A stretch of 64,000 bases of DNA from Kwoniella bestiolae CBS 10118 (taxonomy: Eukaryota > Basidiomycota > Tremellomycetes > Tremellales > Cryptococcaceae), in contig NC_089246.1 in assembly GCF_000512585.2 (NCBI RefSeq), positions 992,001 through 1,056,000 on the forward strand, written 5' to 3'. A program made the translations under genes and the position numbers. The notes beneath the pieces were generated by a model. It was not told the origin of the DNA. It saw nothing but the letters and a program-made list of their open reading frames with translations, and made no database searches. Positions 34,701 through 45,473 of the stretch are shown piece after piece; positions within the stretch are counted from its first letter, which is position 1; every line of letters begins with the position of its first letter.

Positions 34701-35693
34701 TAGTAGTATCTGATCCGACGACTGATCGTGATTTGAGGTAGAGATGGACGTATCGGACGTGAACCTCTCTTCATCCTCTTCGAACCCTATTGAATGATCG
34801 CCTGTTATTCCCGAAGAGGAACTACCGGTACTCGTATCCACCTTGGTGATGGTATATCCCCGTGCTCTCCGTCCAATCTTACTCAAAGTCGACATCTGCG
34901 GCTTGAGGGGTCTAGCCTTCGAGGTGGATTTCCTTAGATTATTCTTGTATGAATCTGAACCTGGAAGATGAATAGATAAGACAAAAGGTCTGTCATAAAC
35001 TGAAGGATGGATCTTCTGGATATCGTCGTTCCCCCAAGTCAGTTCTGGGACAGGTCGAATGATCTGACGAAGGATGATCTCGTCGTTATCGTATATCGTC
35101 AAACCACCCCCTTGGGCTCCACCGTCACCATGAACGTGGATTACTATCACACCTTTTCGCCATCGGTTGACCATCGACGAGTTGGAGGGTATAAGTTTTT
35201 GGGGGGAGTCCCGGGGAGGAGTGAGGGGAGGTAATTGGGGGATTGAGCGGGTATCTGCGCAAGACGAGTCAACTGAAGAGTCCATTCAAGGAAGGTGACT
35301 TACGTCTCAGGGTAGCTCGTTGAGTATCATACCTATCTTTTTTCCATGTTATATCGTCGTGGTCGTATTCCTGCGGAGGAGGTGGAGGAGGTGGGATAGG
35401 ATATGAGGATAATGGTTTGACGGACGGTTCAGGCGATAGGATTGCATTTCTTCCTCCGCCATAGGACGATTTTGGTCTGAGCTGGGTGTGAAGTATCACA
35501 ATGTCAGCTTCATTCCATCCTATACATCTGATCAATGAGGCTTGAGGTGAGATGAGATGGAGGTCGCACTCACTAGCTGTAATCCGGAAGAACGTTTCTT
35601 TTTGGATGTTGATTGCCAATCGCATTGAGTGGGTGGTTGTGCATTGTATGTGGTGAGACAATAACTTATCTCTGCTTGGAATACCGATGGCAT
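31712..35693 (-). CDS. Ras-type GTPase-activating protein with PH and C2 domains (Bud2-like)
   Basis: Stimulates GTP hydrolysis on a Ras-family GTPase at membranes. Thirteen exons (5' to 3'): 35693-35574, 35481-35304, 35254-34378, 34319-34201, 34114-33909, 33833-33680, 33589-33392, 33324-33303, 33225-33169, 33114-33075, 33016-32834, 32731-32355, 32174-31712; 997 aa. N-terminal PH-like region (starting MPSVFQAEISYC and ending in SEKEKNEWFTLLRSF), a C2-like region (LQIRVLDLQES, then SEIPFWAELFTF), then the RasGAP domain. The candidate arginine finger is Arg558 in LFRGNS, and the FLR motif is at 657-659 followed by LIGPALMRPHLFG and KTLTLIAK. A Ser-rich tail follows. PH-C2-RasGAP order fits yeast Bud2 (GAP for Rsr1) or SynGAP-type proteins; the exact partner is not proven. 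The first exon was found by splice logic, as the longer open frame there is out of phase. Confidence 0.85.
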
Positions 35694-36554
35694 CTTTGAT
35701 CATTTGATTTGATCAGGTTATGGTTAGGTGTTAGCACAAAGGTATGATGGTGGTCAATCAAATCAAACGATAATCACATCTTCACATGTCCCATGTCCAT
35801 CTCATGAGATGAGATCGCATCGCATCGTTTGAAACTCAATTTTCCTAGTGTCAGTGGTGCATATTCCCGATTGACTTACAGCACATGCCATCCATGCTGT
35901 AAAATTCAACCGGCACGGACCTCTTGACACATCGCACTGATCGCTTTGATGATGTGGAGATGGAGGGTTGGAGATGGAGCAAACCAAACTTGACAACCTT
36001 AAGACCAGTGTGCATGGACCTCCTCCACCTCCACCATTTGATTCCATCCCTTCCCAACGGGGATTGATCCGTTTGATCCGTTGGATAGATAGTATTCGGA
36101 ATTCAGGGCCTATATGGTAATCTCGCGTGCTCGATTGATTACGATTTTTGAACTTGATTAGGATTATTCATGGGTTACTCGTACTGATATGTCCGCTCCC
36201 TTTTCCCTTTTCCCTTTCCCCCCAAAGTCAAAGTGGGTACGGTGATATGGTAGTAGTGTGGTTACGCCTCCACTATGTCATACCCTCATAAAATGAAAGA
36301 TCCATCTGAGTGATTTGACTGTGACGTTGGTTTAAATGCACTTTCCATCGGCCCGTCCCACCGCTGCTTACCGCCGTACAGTACTACTTGCACATTATCT
36401 TACAAACCAATCTTACTCTCACTTTCCATACATTCCATCTTTCTCATCTATACCTCTATACATAGCATCGAAGTCTATGTGAGTTACCAGCCATAGTATA
36501 GATCCATACATATAACACTGACAACCAATATTCTTTCCACGCAGTTCCGCAAAG
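35694..36554. other. Divergent promoter region RasGAP / ZWF1
   Basis: 860 bp with a long pyrimidine tract (36195-36223) and a 5' UTR intron of ZWF1 (36479-36544). No other gene seen. Confidence 0.6.
36479..36544 (+). other. Predicted 5' UTR intron of ZWF1
   Basis: GTGAGTTACC donor at 36479, ACTGACA branch-like site, and CGCAG acceptor ending at 36544, ten bases before the ZWF1 ATG. No ATG is found in the upstream exon side, so it is read as untranslated. Confidence 0.6.
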
Positions 36555-38666
36555 ATGTCTAACCAAGATAACAGAAAACGATCCGACTCAACCGCAGGAT
36601 CCATCCCTTCCATGGAGACCTCTGGTGATGCCTTGAAGGATGAGACCGTCGTCGTCGTCCTCGGAGCAAGTGGTGACTTGGCCAAGAAGAAGACTTTCCC
36701 AGCACTCTTCGCATTGTTCGCTCAAGGCTTGCTCCCCAAGGATGTCCATATCGTCGGTTATGCTAGAACCAGTGAGTATCGATGATGACGTCGGCCGAAT
36801 ATACATATACCCCATAGCAAACCTCAAATCACGACTCAATGCTGATGTTGTGTTGTTGTGTTGTAGAAATGGACGAAGCAGAGTTCCACAAGAGGGAGAC
36901 TCAGTACTTGAAAGGTGATGACTCAAAAATTGAGGAATTCAAGAAGATCTCATCGTACATCTCCGGTCAATATGATGGAGATGAGGGATTCCAAGAATTG
37001 CTGAAGCATCTTGAGAAATTAGAAGGTGATAGAAAGACAAAGAACCGTGTATTCTACATGGCCTTGCCACCCTCGGTGTTCACGACGGTCGCTAAAGGAT
37101 TGAAGAAGAACGTATACTCTGAAGACGGTATCAACAGGATCATCGTGGAGAAACCTTTCGGAAAAGACTTGGAATCATGTAGAGAGATGATGTCGGAGTT
37201 GAAAGCTCAATGGTCAGAGAATGAGACTTACAGAATCGATCATTACTTGGGTAAAGAGATGGTCAAGAACCTTTTGATTCTGAGGTTCGGTAATGTCTTC
37301 CTTGATGCTGCTTTCAACAAGAACTTTGTTAGCAACGTTCAGATCACTTTCAAAGAACCTTTTGGAACCGAGGGAAGAGGTGGTTATTTCGATGAGTTTG
37401 GTATTATCAGAGATGTCTGCCAGAACCGTGGGTGTCCTTTCTATCTAAATTCTTGAATTGCCAATAAACGGAGATGACGACTGATAACTGTGAATCCTCC
37501 TACTAGATCTTCTCCAAACCCTTTCTATCCTCGCCATGGAAAGACCAGTCTCTTTTTCAGCTGAGGACATCCGGGACGAAAAGGTGAGTAGCCGTTTCCC
37601 TCCGTGTGTCGATCTATACGTATCCCCTGCATATGTCTCAGAACCACTACTCTGTCTGGTTTCGTGGAAACTCACCCTCATCTATCTCCATTTGTGTGAG
37701 GTCACGCTAATCATCTGCCTCCTTCCCCAGGTTAAAGTTCTTAGATCTATCCCCGCCATCGCTCAAAAAGATGTTCTCCTCGGTCAATACGTTGGCGAAG
37801 GTGACAAACCAGGATACCTCGACGATGACACCGTGCCCAAGGGTTCCGTCTGTCCTACTTTCGCTGCCATGACTCTCTGGGTAAACAACCCTCGATGGGA
37901 AGGTGTGCCATTCATCATGAAGGCTGGTAAAGGTGAGTCAACATTCGGTGTTAATTAAACACCTTGTACACCTAAACACAGAGGGGGGAAGAGCGTAGTA
38001 TGCTGATTGTGCTATCATCTCTGCAGCGTTGAACGAATCTAAAGTGGAAATCAGAGTCCAATTCAAAGATGCCTTACAAGGTATCTTCACCGATATCCCC
38101 CGAAACGAACTAGTCATGAGGATCCAACCTTCCGAAGCTGTCTACTTGAAGATGAACGCCAAATTGCCTGGATTCGCCACGAGAGCTGTACCCACCGAAT
38201 TGGACTTGACTTACAAGAAGAGATTCGTCGACACCAACATCCCTCAGGCTTACGAGGCGTTGATCTTGGATGCTTTCAAGGGCGATCACTCCAACTTTGT
38301 GAGAGACGATGAGCTGGATGTGGCTTGGAAGATCTTTACTCCCATCCTCCACTGGATCGACGGTAAAGGTGAGTTTCCCCATCCTTACGTATAGCATCAT
38401 CACAGAACTGAATTGGTTGGAGAGCTGACGGGATGTTTTGTTTTTGTATGATAGACGCTCCTAAACCCGAGCCATACCCTTACGGGTCAAGAGGTCCTAA
38501 GCAAATTGATGAGTTCACTTCTAAATACGGATACAAGCGATCTCCTCAAGAATAGTGAGTGTCGTTTGGTCCTGTATATGTCTCTTCGATGCCATTACTA
38601 GAGATTAATTAGCTTACGATTGGTTGAATTAATAGCTCTTGGCCTCAAACTTCTGCTAGCCTGTAA
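36555..38666 (+). CDS. ZWF1: Glucose-6-phosphate 1-dehydrogenase
   Basis: First enzyme of the oxidative pentose phosphate pathway: glucose 6-phosphate plus NADP+ to 6-phosphogluconolactone plus NADPH; cytosolic. Exons 36555-36771, 36867-37427, 37507-37583, 37731-37932, 38027-38368, 38455-38554, 38636-38666 give 509 aa, as expected. Visible motifs: the NADP-binding GASGDLAKKK at 37-46, IIVEKPFGKDL, the catalytic signature RIDHYLGKE at 195-203, GGYFDEFGIIRDVCQNHLLQ and the C-terminal DELDVAWKIFTPILHWID. A polar 30-residue N-terminal extension (MSNQDNRKRSDS) is the only non-core part. Start: first ATG after a predicted 5' UTR intron. It supplies NADPH for oxidative-stress defence; together with PRS (236-2003) it touches ribose-phosphate metabolism, but the two genes are 34 kb apart and not a cluster. 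Confidence 0.97.
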
Positions 38667-39309
38667 GGAAGGAGAATGATACCAAGGAATAAAAAGGATT
38701 GATTGAGAAAGAAGGATCGACCGATGATCGTCTGCGTTACGTCTGTAGCTTTGTGTAGGTGGTGGTAGTGGCGGGGTTTGATAGTGTCGATGTGGGAAGA
38801 AGTTGATGTCTATATTTAATTGATGTGTTTATATATGCACACTGTGGACAAATTGGTCATGAGAGGGTTTCAGGGGATGTCTGCGAGAGGTTCTCAGTAT
38901 GCTAATGAGTTGATTGAGTGGGCGAGTCATCTGGTCATGCTGTATGGCTGCCATTTCTAATCTTGTTGCTATCTACTGCATACTCCGACACACAGACTGT
39001 GCATGCTTCTTGCTTCTTGCTTCTTGCTTCTTGCTTCTTGGTCTACTTGAGTCGAGGTGATGATTGTGACGTATAGGGTGTGTTTCATGTTACTACAGTG
39101 TACATGCCATGTGCCACCTGGTTATGTAATTGTCTATTTTGTACTGCTGAAATAAAATTCCCGGTTACGCTGTGAATGTGTGTGAGTGTTGCCGCTGGGT
39201 CCTCATGTCAAAAGACAGTGTCACTTGTCATTCAATGTTCTTCTCACAGCTACTCGTACTTCACCTTCCACTTCTTGTTCACTCATCTTGATTCATCTTG
39301 ATCAAGGAA
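38667..39309. other. Intergenic region with a heptamer repeat
   Basis: ZWF1 3' flank and promoter of the next gene. Contains the CTTCTTG repeat (39006-39040). No gene seen. Confidence 0.6.
39006..39040. repeat. Tandem heptamer (CTTCTTG)x5
   Basis: Five perfect copies of CTTCTTG in a row, downstream of ZWF1 and about 270 bp before the next start codon. Confidence 0.9.
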
Positions 39310-41502
39310 ATGATGAGTGGCGAACAACCTCCCCCGTCCACCTCTACCTCTACCGCTCTCCCACCGCTACCCCCACCGACAGTAACGTACGAAGACCTCA
39401 TCCACGGTGAATTCAAATTCAATTCCAACTCCAATGGGAATCAAGATGATGATGATGGGTATGAAGATGATTTGAGAGGTTGGGGAAATGGAGGATCAGG
39501 TAAGAAGAGGAAAGTACCTAATATGAATATGAAGAGACCAGCTACACCCGACGATTTGTGGAACGGTAATGGTAATGGACATTCTCAAATCGCTGTCGAT
39601 GGGGATAGGGACGATATTGATGGTCGACACAAGTATGTCGATACCTCCAATTCTGGTAATGGCGGTGTACCGTTCATAAGGAAGAAGATGAAGTTGAGTC
39701 CTGCTAGAAGGCTGATAGAGTGGAAGAAGGAGTTGTTCATCAAGAGAAAAGCCAATTTCATTTCTCTCTACATCGACGCTCAGAATGCTCTCGCCGAGAC
39801 TGAACAGCAAGCACAAGCACAAGCATCCAAGAACAATTTAAACTCAAATTCGAAAGAACCATCTACAACCCCAACCCCGACTCCAAAGCCTTTTTCAGTG
39901 TCAGGTAAAAATGATTTATCGCAGAGGAAATCAAATTTACCTGATGTGAGCGAATTTGAGAAGCTCCTCCCCGCGTTAGAAGACATCAACCTCAATGCGT
40001 GGACACCGGACCGACAAGGGTGGAAGAATAATCAGCCGCTCCAGCCTGTGAAGTTTAGGACTGCCATTAGGTTCAGGAGGAAGGAATGGTTGAAGAGTAG
40101 GAGTATGGAGATAAAGAGGAAGGGGTGGTTTCCTGAGGGGAGCTTTGAGTTTGAACTGGAATGTAAAGGTGAGTTGGTGTGATGCTGCGAACTATCCTAT
40201 CCCGGTATCTTCCCGACATACTCCTTCTTCGCCTGCTCGAGATCATCTTCTAACTCTTAATGGAACATATACCAATTTATCAAACCGAATTATAGCTGAT
40301 ATCCAACTCATTGTGCACTTAAAGCTTCGTCATCCCTCCGTGCGAAAGCTAGAGAACAATCCGCTTTACTCAAACTTGCAAACGAGCTTCGAGGTCTCAT
40401 CATCACAGCAAACAAGACATCACCCGTCGTCACTACTACAACCACAACTACCTCTTCCAACAATACCAATATCAAAGATGACGATAAATCACCTTCAAAG
40501 ACGAGACGAAAGATAGCTGGGCATAGAGATATCAATACTGCGCCTTCGTCAAACGTAAATGTTAATGGAACGACCAATTCAACTGAAGAGAGTCAACCTA
40601 TGTCGCAGAGTCAATCGAAAGACTCGAACGAGACGAAGACTACCGCTAATGGTGGCGCAGGGGGGAAGAAGAAACCGAAGAAGAAGAAGAGGAGCGTGTT
40701 GGCTAATCAGAGTAATCCCCATCATGTGGATAACTGTGAGTGTGGTCTGAATAAAGTCGCTGTGACTCAATCTCATGCTCAGATGGGTTGCGATAAGCGT
40801 TATCAAACAAGGCATCTACTTCACGACCTGCTGGAAGTGTAGGGGTTTTTGCTGACTCGAGGAATATTCGCTGCCACGATAGACCGCCCTTCAAGGACAG
40901 TCTCACCCCATGGAGATCCCTACGAACCCTACTCATCACACTTATCACTCTTCAACCCACCTCCAATGGTCTTCCTAGCCACACGTACACGACACAAATC
41001 CAAACCCCAAACCCAAAACAACGAACTTGTAGTAGAAGACAGGGATCTAAACTACAACCCCGATATGAGACCTAACGAAGATGATTATCTCTGCTGTTTC
41101 TGCGAATACGACCTCTACTACTCTACCGAAGCTATTCGAAAGAAGGCAATACGGAGGAGGAAGAAGGAGATCAAGCGAAAGGAGATGATCAAGAATAAAG
41201 CGAAGAATGTAGCGGAGGGGAAGAAGGGTTCGCTGAGGAATGATAATGATTCTGAATATGATTCTCAAGATGAAGATGAGGAAGAGGACGATGAGGATGG
41301 GTTTGCGGAGGATAGTGGGGAGGAGGATTGTCATGATGATGGTCATGGACGGTGCGCGTGAGTTCAGGTCATTCTCACATAGTGGTAACGGAGAAAAGGG
41401 GAGGAGAGGCTGATGGTTGATTTCGTGCTCGGTAGATGCGGAAGAAGAGTCAAGAAGCCGAAACCTGATAAAGACCGAGATAGAGATAGAGAAGATGGAT
41501 GA
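39310..41502 (+). CDS. Conserved-looking protein with a C-terminal Cys motif, unknown function
   Basis: Exons 39310-40168, 40325-40735, 40883-41357, 41436-41502 give 603 aa. The N-terminal third is polar and low complexity (Asn/Gly/Asp) with a likely nuclear signal KKRK. Then come two helical, basic blocks: PARRLIEWKKELFIKRKANF with a following helix, and PVKFRTAIRFRRKEWLKSR with GWFPEGSFEFELECKA. After a Thr/Asn/Lys-rich linker (KKKPKKKKR), the C-terminal part has YLCCFCEYDLYYSTEAIRKK, a long Arg/Lys helix, an acidic tract and HGRCACGRR. The Cys pairs (C-C-x-x-C and C-x-C, plus His) suggest a small zinc site closed across 110 residues. I do not recognise the family. Probably nuclear. Two adjacent ATGs start the gene; the first is used. 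Confidence 0.65.
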
Positions 41503-41979
41503 TGATCAGTTTCTACAGGATTGACATTGTCCTGAGGTCTTCTACTTTGCTTCTTTCTTGATGAATACGACAATGAACGATTTTTCTCGATTTCTTTGCT
41601 TCTTTCTCTTCATCTGTTCTTCTCCTTTTTTCCCTTCTCTTGTTCATCATATCGAACTATTCCTGATATCCCCAAATCCTACTATATATCCTGCATTTCC
41701 TCTTGTTCAACCAAAATCAATTCCAATCCATACCTCTCTTTTCTTGTTTCTACTCTCCTCCCTTGCATAACTCACCTAAATACGTTCTTTCCCGCCAGCA
41801 CGAATCATATGCATTGTCCATAAATTCTCATTCTCCCATATATACACTCTTACGAGGCCTTCTTGATAACGTTGAGAAGTGCTACAATATGCATTTTATC
41901 TTATGACTACACTACAAACCGATATCATATAACCCAAAAACGAAGATACGCCATGCTAAATGCCTATTTACTTTTCCGT
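41503..41979. other. Convergent 3' intergenic region
   Basis: 3' flanks of the Cys-motif gene (+) and HSP78 (-), strongly pyrimidine-rich on the plus strand. No gene seen. Confidence 0.55.
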
Positions 41980-44914
41980 CTAACCATAAACGACCCTCCT
42001 GGGTTTATCTTCCTCTTCACCCTCATGTACCTCTTCTACCCCATCTTCAAGTACTTCCAATAACCTAGGCTCAGGCCTGGAAGCATCTCCATTCGGAGCT
42101 ACCACACTCGCACTGCTTTGTCGAGTAGAGGGTTGCGATGGATCAGGTTTGCTCGTAATGGCAATATCATTTTCTCTCATATCAATCGTAACTATCTCGC
42201 CGTCTCTGCACTCGACAAAAACAACATCATCAGCAATTACATTCAAATAGACAGACCGAACGAGAAAGGGGAAGTTATACTCACTTGATAGACCCATCCA
42301 ACAATTTCCCAGCCACCCGCGTGACCACCTTATCCCTTATAACCCTCTGCACAGCCCTCGCACCAAACTGCTCAGAATATCCTTTATTGGCCAACCACAC
42401 TTTCGCTTCCTCAGTGACGTTCAGGGTTATCCTTCGAGGATCTAATCTACCTTGTAACTCCTTGAGACGAAGTTGGATAATATCCAGTATGATTGACGGA
42501 GGGAGTTTATTGAATACCAGTAACTCGTCTAGTCGGTTTATCAGTTCTGGTCGGAAGAACGTCCCTACCGATTTGAGTACCTCGGATCGAGTGGTGTCTG
42601 TTATGGATCCGTCGGGATGACATGCGTTGGGCTCGTATAGTGCTCTGTGTGAAATTGAAGCGACTTTGAGTCAGCGTCCTCTGATGTGAGTTGCGATAGA
42701 ACGGGGCTGAGAGGAATGAAGCACTCACTCAGAACCAAGATTGGATGTCAAACAGATAATAGTGTTCTTGAAATTCACTTGTCTACCCTGCCCATCCGTC
42801 AAAGTCCCTTCATCAAGTATCTGAAGTAAGATGTTGGCCACATCCGGATGAGCCTTTTCGATCTCATCAAATACGACCACGGCATAAGGTCTTCGTCTGA
42901 CTGCTTCGGTGAGCTGCCCACCTTCTTCATAGCCCACGAATCCGGCCGTTGCACCTATCAGACGAGATACAGTGTGTTTGTCGTGGAACTCGGACATGTT
43001 GAGTTGGATCCTAAATTCATATAGAAATCATCATCAGCTTGTGGTATGCGACGGGAGCTAAAGGTGACATAATGCACTCACAATCCCCTCTTCTCATCGG
43101 CAAACAAAAACTCCGCCAAAGCTTTTGTCAATTCACTCTTCCCCACACCAGTCGGACCAAGGAACAAGAACGAAGCCAGCGGTCTCGAAGGTGGTTGTAG
43201 CCCGGCTCGCGATAATCTGATCGCATCGCTGACGGCATGTACCACCTGATCTTGACCTACTACTCTGGTCTTCAACGAATCTTCCATATGTACCAATCGT
43301 TCCCTTTCGCCCTTCAGCAGGTTGTTCACAGGTATACCAGTGGATTTGGCAACGACTACAGCGATGTCTTCGGACGTCACCCGATCCTTGACCGACATGT
43401 TGGGTTCCTGGGCATTCTCGCTATCCAACTCAGCTTGAGCTTTGGGTAATCTCCTCTGTAATTGGGGGATCGTCGAGAATCGAAGCTTGGAGGCCTTTTC
43501 GAATTCACCATTCCTCTGGGCATTCTCTAAATCTATATTAGCCTGTTCGATCTGTTCCTTGATATCTTTAATCTCTGCTACTCTCTCCCTCTCCTGAGAC
43601 CACAAATCCGCTAGATGCTTCTGTTCCTTCTTTTTCTCTTCCAATTGGCTTTCCACTTTTTCTCGCCTGTTGACCGAGAATGGATCTTCTTCATTCTTGA
43701 GCGATTCCCTCTCAATCTCTAAGGTGACGATCTCCCTGTCCAAGCCCTCTAAGGCTGTAGGTCTGGATTCCTGAGCAAGTTTCAATGCCGAGGAAGCTTC
43801 GTCCACCAAATCAATAGCTTTATCAGGCAAGTATCGATCAGGGATATATCGATCCGAGTACACGGCCGCAGTGACCAAGGCAGAATCCGCTATCGAAACA
43901 CCGAAATGAGTTTCGAATCTCGTTTTTAACCCTCGGAGGATCGAGATGGTTGATTCGACAGAGGGTTCGTTCACCATGATAGGTTGGAATCGTCTTTGCA
44001 ACGCTGCATCTTTTTCGATGGTCTTCTTGTATTCGTCCAAAGTGGTCGCACCGACAAGTTGGAGTCCTCTAGCTAAAGCTGGTTTGATCATATTCCCAGC
44101 GTCCATTGACCCTTCTGCCTTTCCCAGATTGAGCAGGGTATGAAGTTCGTCGATGAAACAAATTACGTTGCCTTCTTCCTCTTGGATATCTTTCAACAAG
44201 GCTTTGAAACGAGATTCGAATTCACCTCGTACTCCAGTTCCAGCTAAGAGCATCGACAGGTCAAGCGAGAGCAGACGTTTACCATGGAGTGACTAATAGA
44301 GTTGGGTTCATGACCACATCAGCTAAGTTCATTTTCTCGATTACTTTTCAAGATTGGACGATCAGCTGGACCGATTAGACCGCAAACTCATGAGACCTCA
44401 AACTCATGAGACCTCAAACTCATGAGACCTCAAACTCATGAGACCTCAAACTCACCTCTGGCACTTCCTTATTCACTATCCTCGTAGCCAGCCCCTCAAG
44501 AATAGCCGTCTTCCCTACACCCGGCAAACCCAACAATACAGGATTACTCTTCGTCCTCCTACTCAATATCTGTATCGTCCTTCTGATCTCCTCGTCCCTC
44601 CCAATGGTAGGATCCAACTTCCCATCCCTAGCTAACTGCGTCAAATCCACCGAGAACTGCTTGAGCGTTTCCCCCTTTTCCGGCTGAGAGGGACCACCCA
44701 TCATTCCTCCGCCTGGGAATCGCATTCCTCCGAATCCGCCTCCACCACCTCCGGGCGGGCCACCGGGTGGGGGACGAGGTGGTCCCTGTGCATAGGAGCG
44801 GATCAAGATGGGAGTGATGGTTCGTATGGAAGGTCGAGATAATATGGGTTTGGCGGTGAGAGGTGATTGGTGGGGTAGTCGCGCTGTTCTGATTAGATGC
44901 TTTCTGGCTAGCAT
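41980..44914 (-). CDS. HSP78: Mitochondrial ClpB-type disaggregase Hsp78
   Basis: Hexameric AAA+ chaperone of the mitochondrial matrix that dissolves protein aggregates with mtHsp70. Exons (5' to 3') 44914-44456, 44292-43082, 43010-42729, 42644-42285, 42205-41980 give 845 aa. The first 45 residues are Arg/Ser-rich without acids (MLARKHLIRTARLPHQS), a presequence; a Gly/Pro-rich linker follows. The N-terminal Clp repeat domain of cytosolic Hsp104 is absent, as in Hsp78. AAA1: Walker A GLPGVGKT at 129-136 and Walker B ICFIDELHTLL. A long coiled M-domain follows (SQLEEKKKEQKHLADLWSQE). AAA2: GPTGVGKS and VVVFDEIEKAHPDV, and the ClpB C-terminal domain. The C-terminal tail is acidic (EDGVEEVHEGEE). 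Intron 1 carries a 16 bp minisatellite that runs into the splice donor. Confidence 0.96.
44384..44455. repeat. 16 bp minisatellite in HSP78 intron 1
   Basis: Unit AAACTCATGAGACCTC (plus strand) repeated perfectly four times, then a half copy AAACTCAC at 44448-44455. On the gene strand the half copy is the intron's 5' splice donor GTGAGTTT. Direct observation. Confidence 0.95.
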
Positions 44915-45473
44915 TTTGTGTATATTCAAGCTATGTTTTGTCTGATGTAGTTGTGCTGGGTATATTCCTAACAAAAGCAAAGTTTTATGTCTATCCGATA
45001 TTATTGTGGTATATAACAAGAACAAAAGAGAGAGATGGGTGGCAATAACATATGAAGAAGATTCTGGTTGATACTGGTAAACTACCTCCACTCTCCACTC
45101 TCTCATCAACAAACCAGGCACAAATCCGATTATATGCACGCATCCTACTTATCATATCATAAGTTATACACTATACATCCCAATCACGATATTTGGTAGC
45201 TTGATAACAGACAGAAGGGAAACACAACTATGCTAGGATGAAAAAAACTTGGAATCGTAAGGAGAAAGAGGAAAAACAGAATGACAAAGCCTTATGCGAT
45301 GTGCTTGCTATACGAAACAGAATATAGTATATACAGATGTGCGTGAGTCATTAACAGAAAAGATTAAGGAATAAAAGATTCTTGTCGAGTGAAAATGTTC
45401 ATTCTCGATCCTACACCTGAACCATCATCAGCCGAGAGTCCATATCCAATCAAAGGCAAAGATCTCACACACC
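44915..45473. other. Intergenic region HSP78 promoter / MUB1 3' flank
   Basis: 558 bp AT-rich. A weak heat-shock-like GAAGATTC occurs at 45057-45064, about 145 bp upstream of the HSP78 start. No gene seen. Confidence 0.5.

Noticed and set aside
35255..35303. A 31 bp intron and ATG start within the RasGAP gene (start at 35285)
   Set aside because: A 49 bp intron using the acceptor at 35255 keeps frame with upstream PH-like exons; the short alternatives lose them or need an unusually short intron.
39310..40516. Alternative acceptor at about 40295 in the Cys-motif gene
   Set aside because: It leads into a frame that stops before the KKKPKKKKR region; the acceptor at 40324 keeps the long frame open to the last exon.
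43237..43449. Plus-strand open frames across HSP78, and similar long antisense frames in MUB1, RFC4 and RasGAP
   Set aside because: They mirror coding exons on the other strand and show no independent protein features.
44384..44455. Direct repeats resembling a CRISPR array
   Set aside because: Units abut with no spacers, the array lies in a eukaryotic intron and no cas genes exist.
45057..45064. Heat-shock element GAAGATTC upstream of HSP78
   Set aside because: Only two inverted GAA units with no third in register, so it is too weak to call a site.
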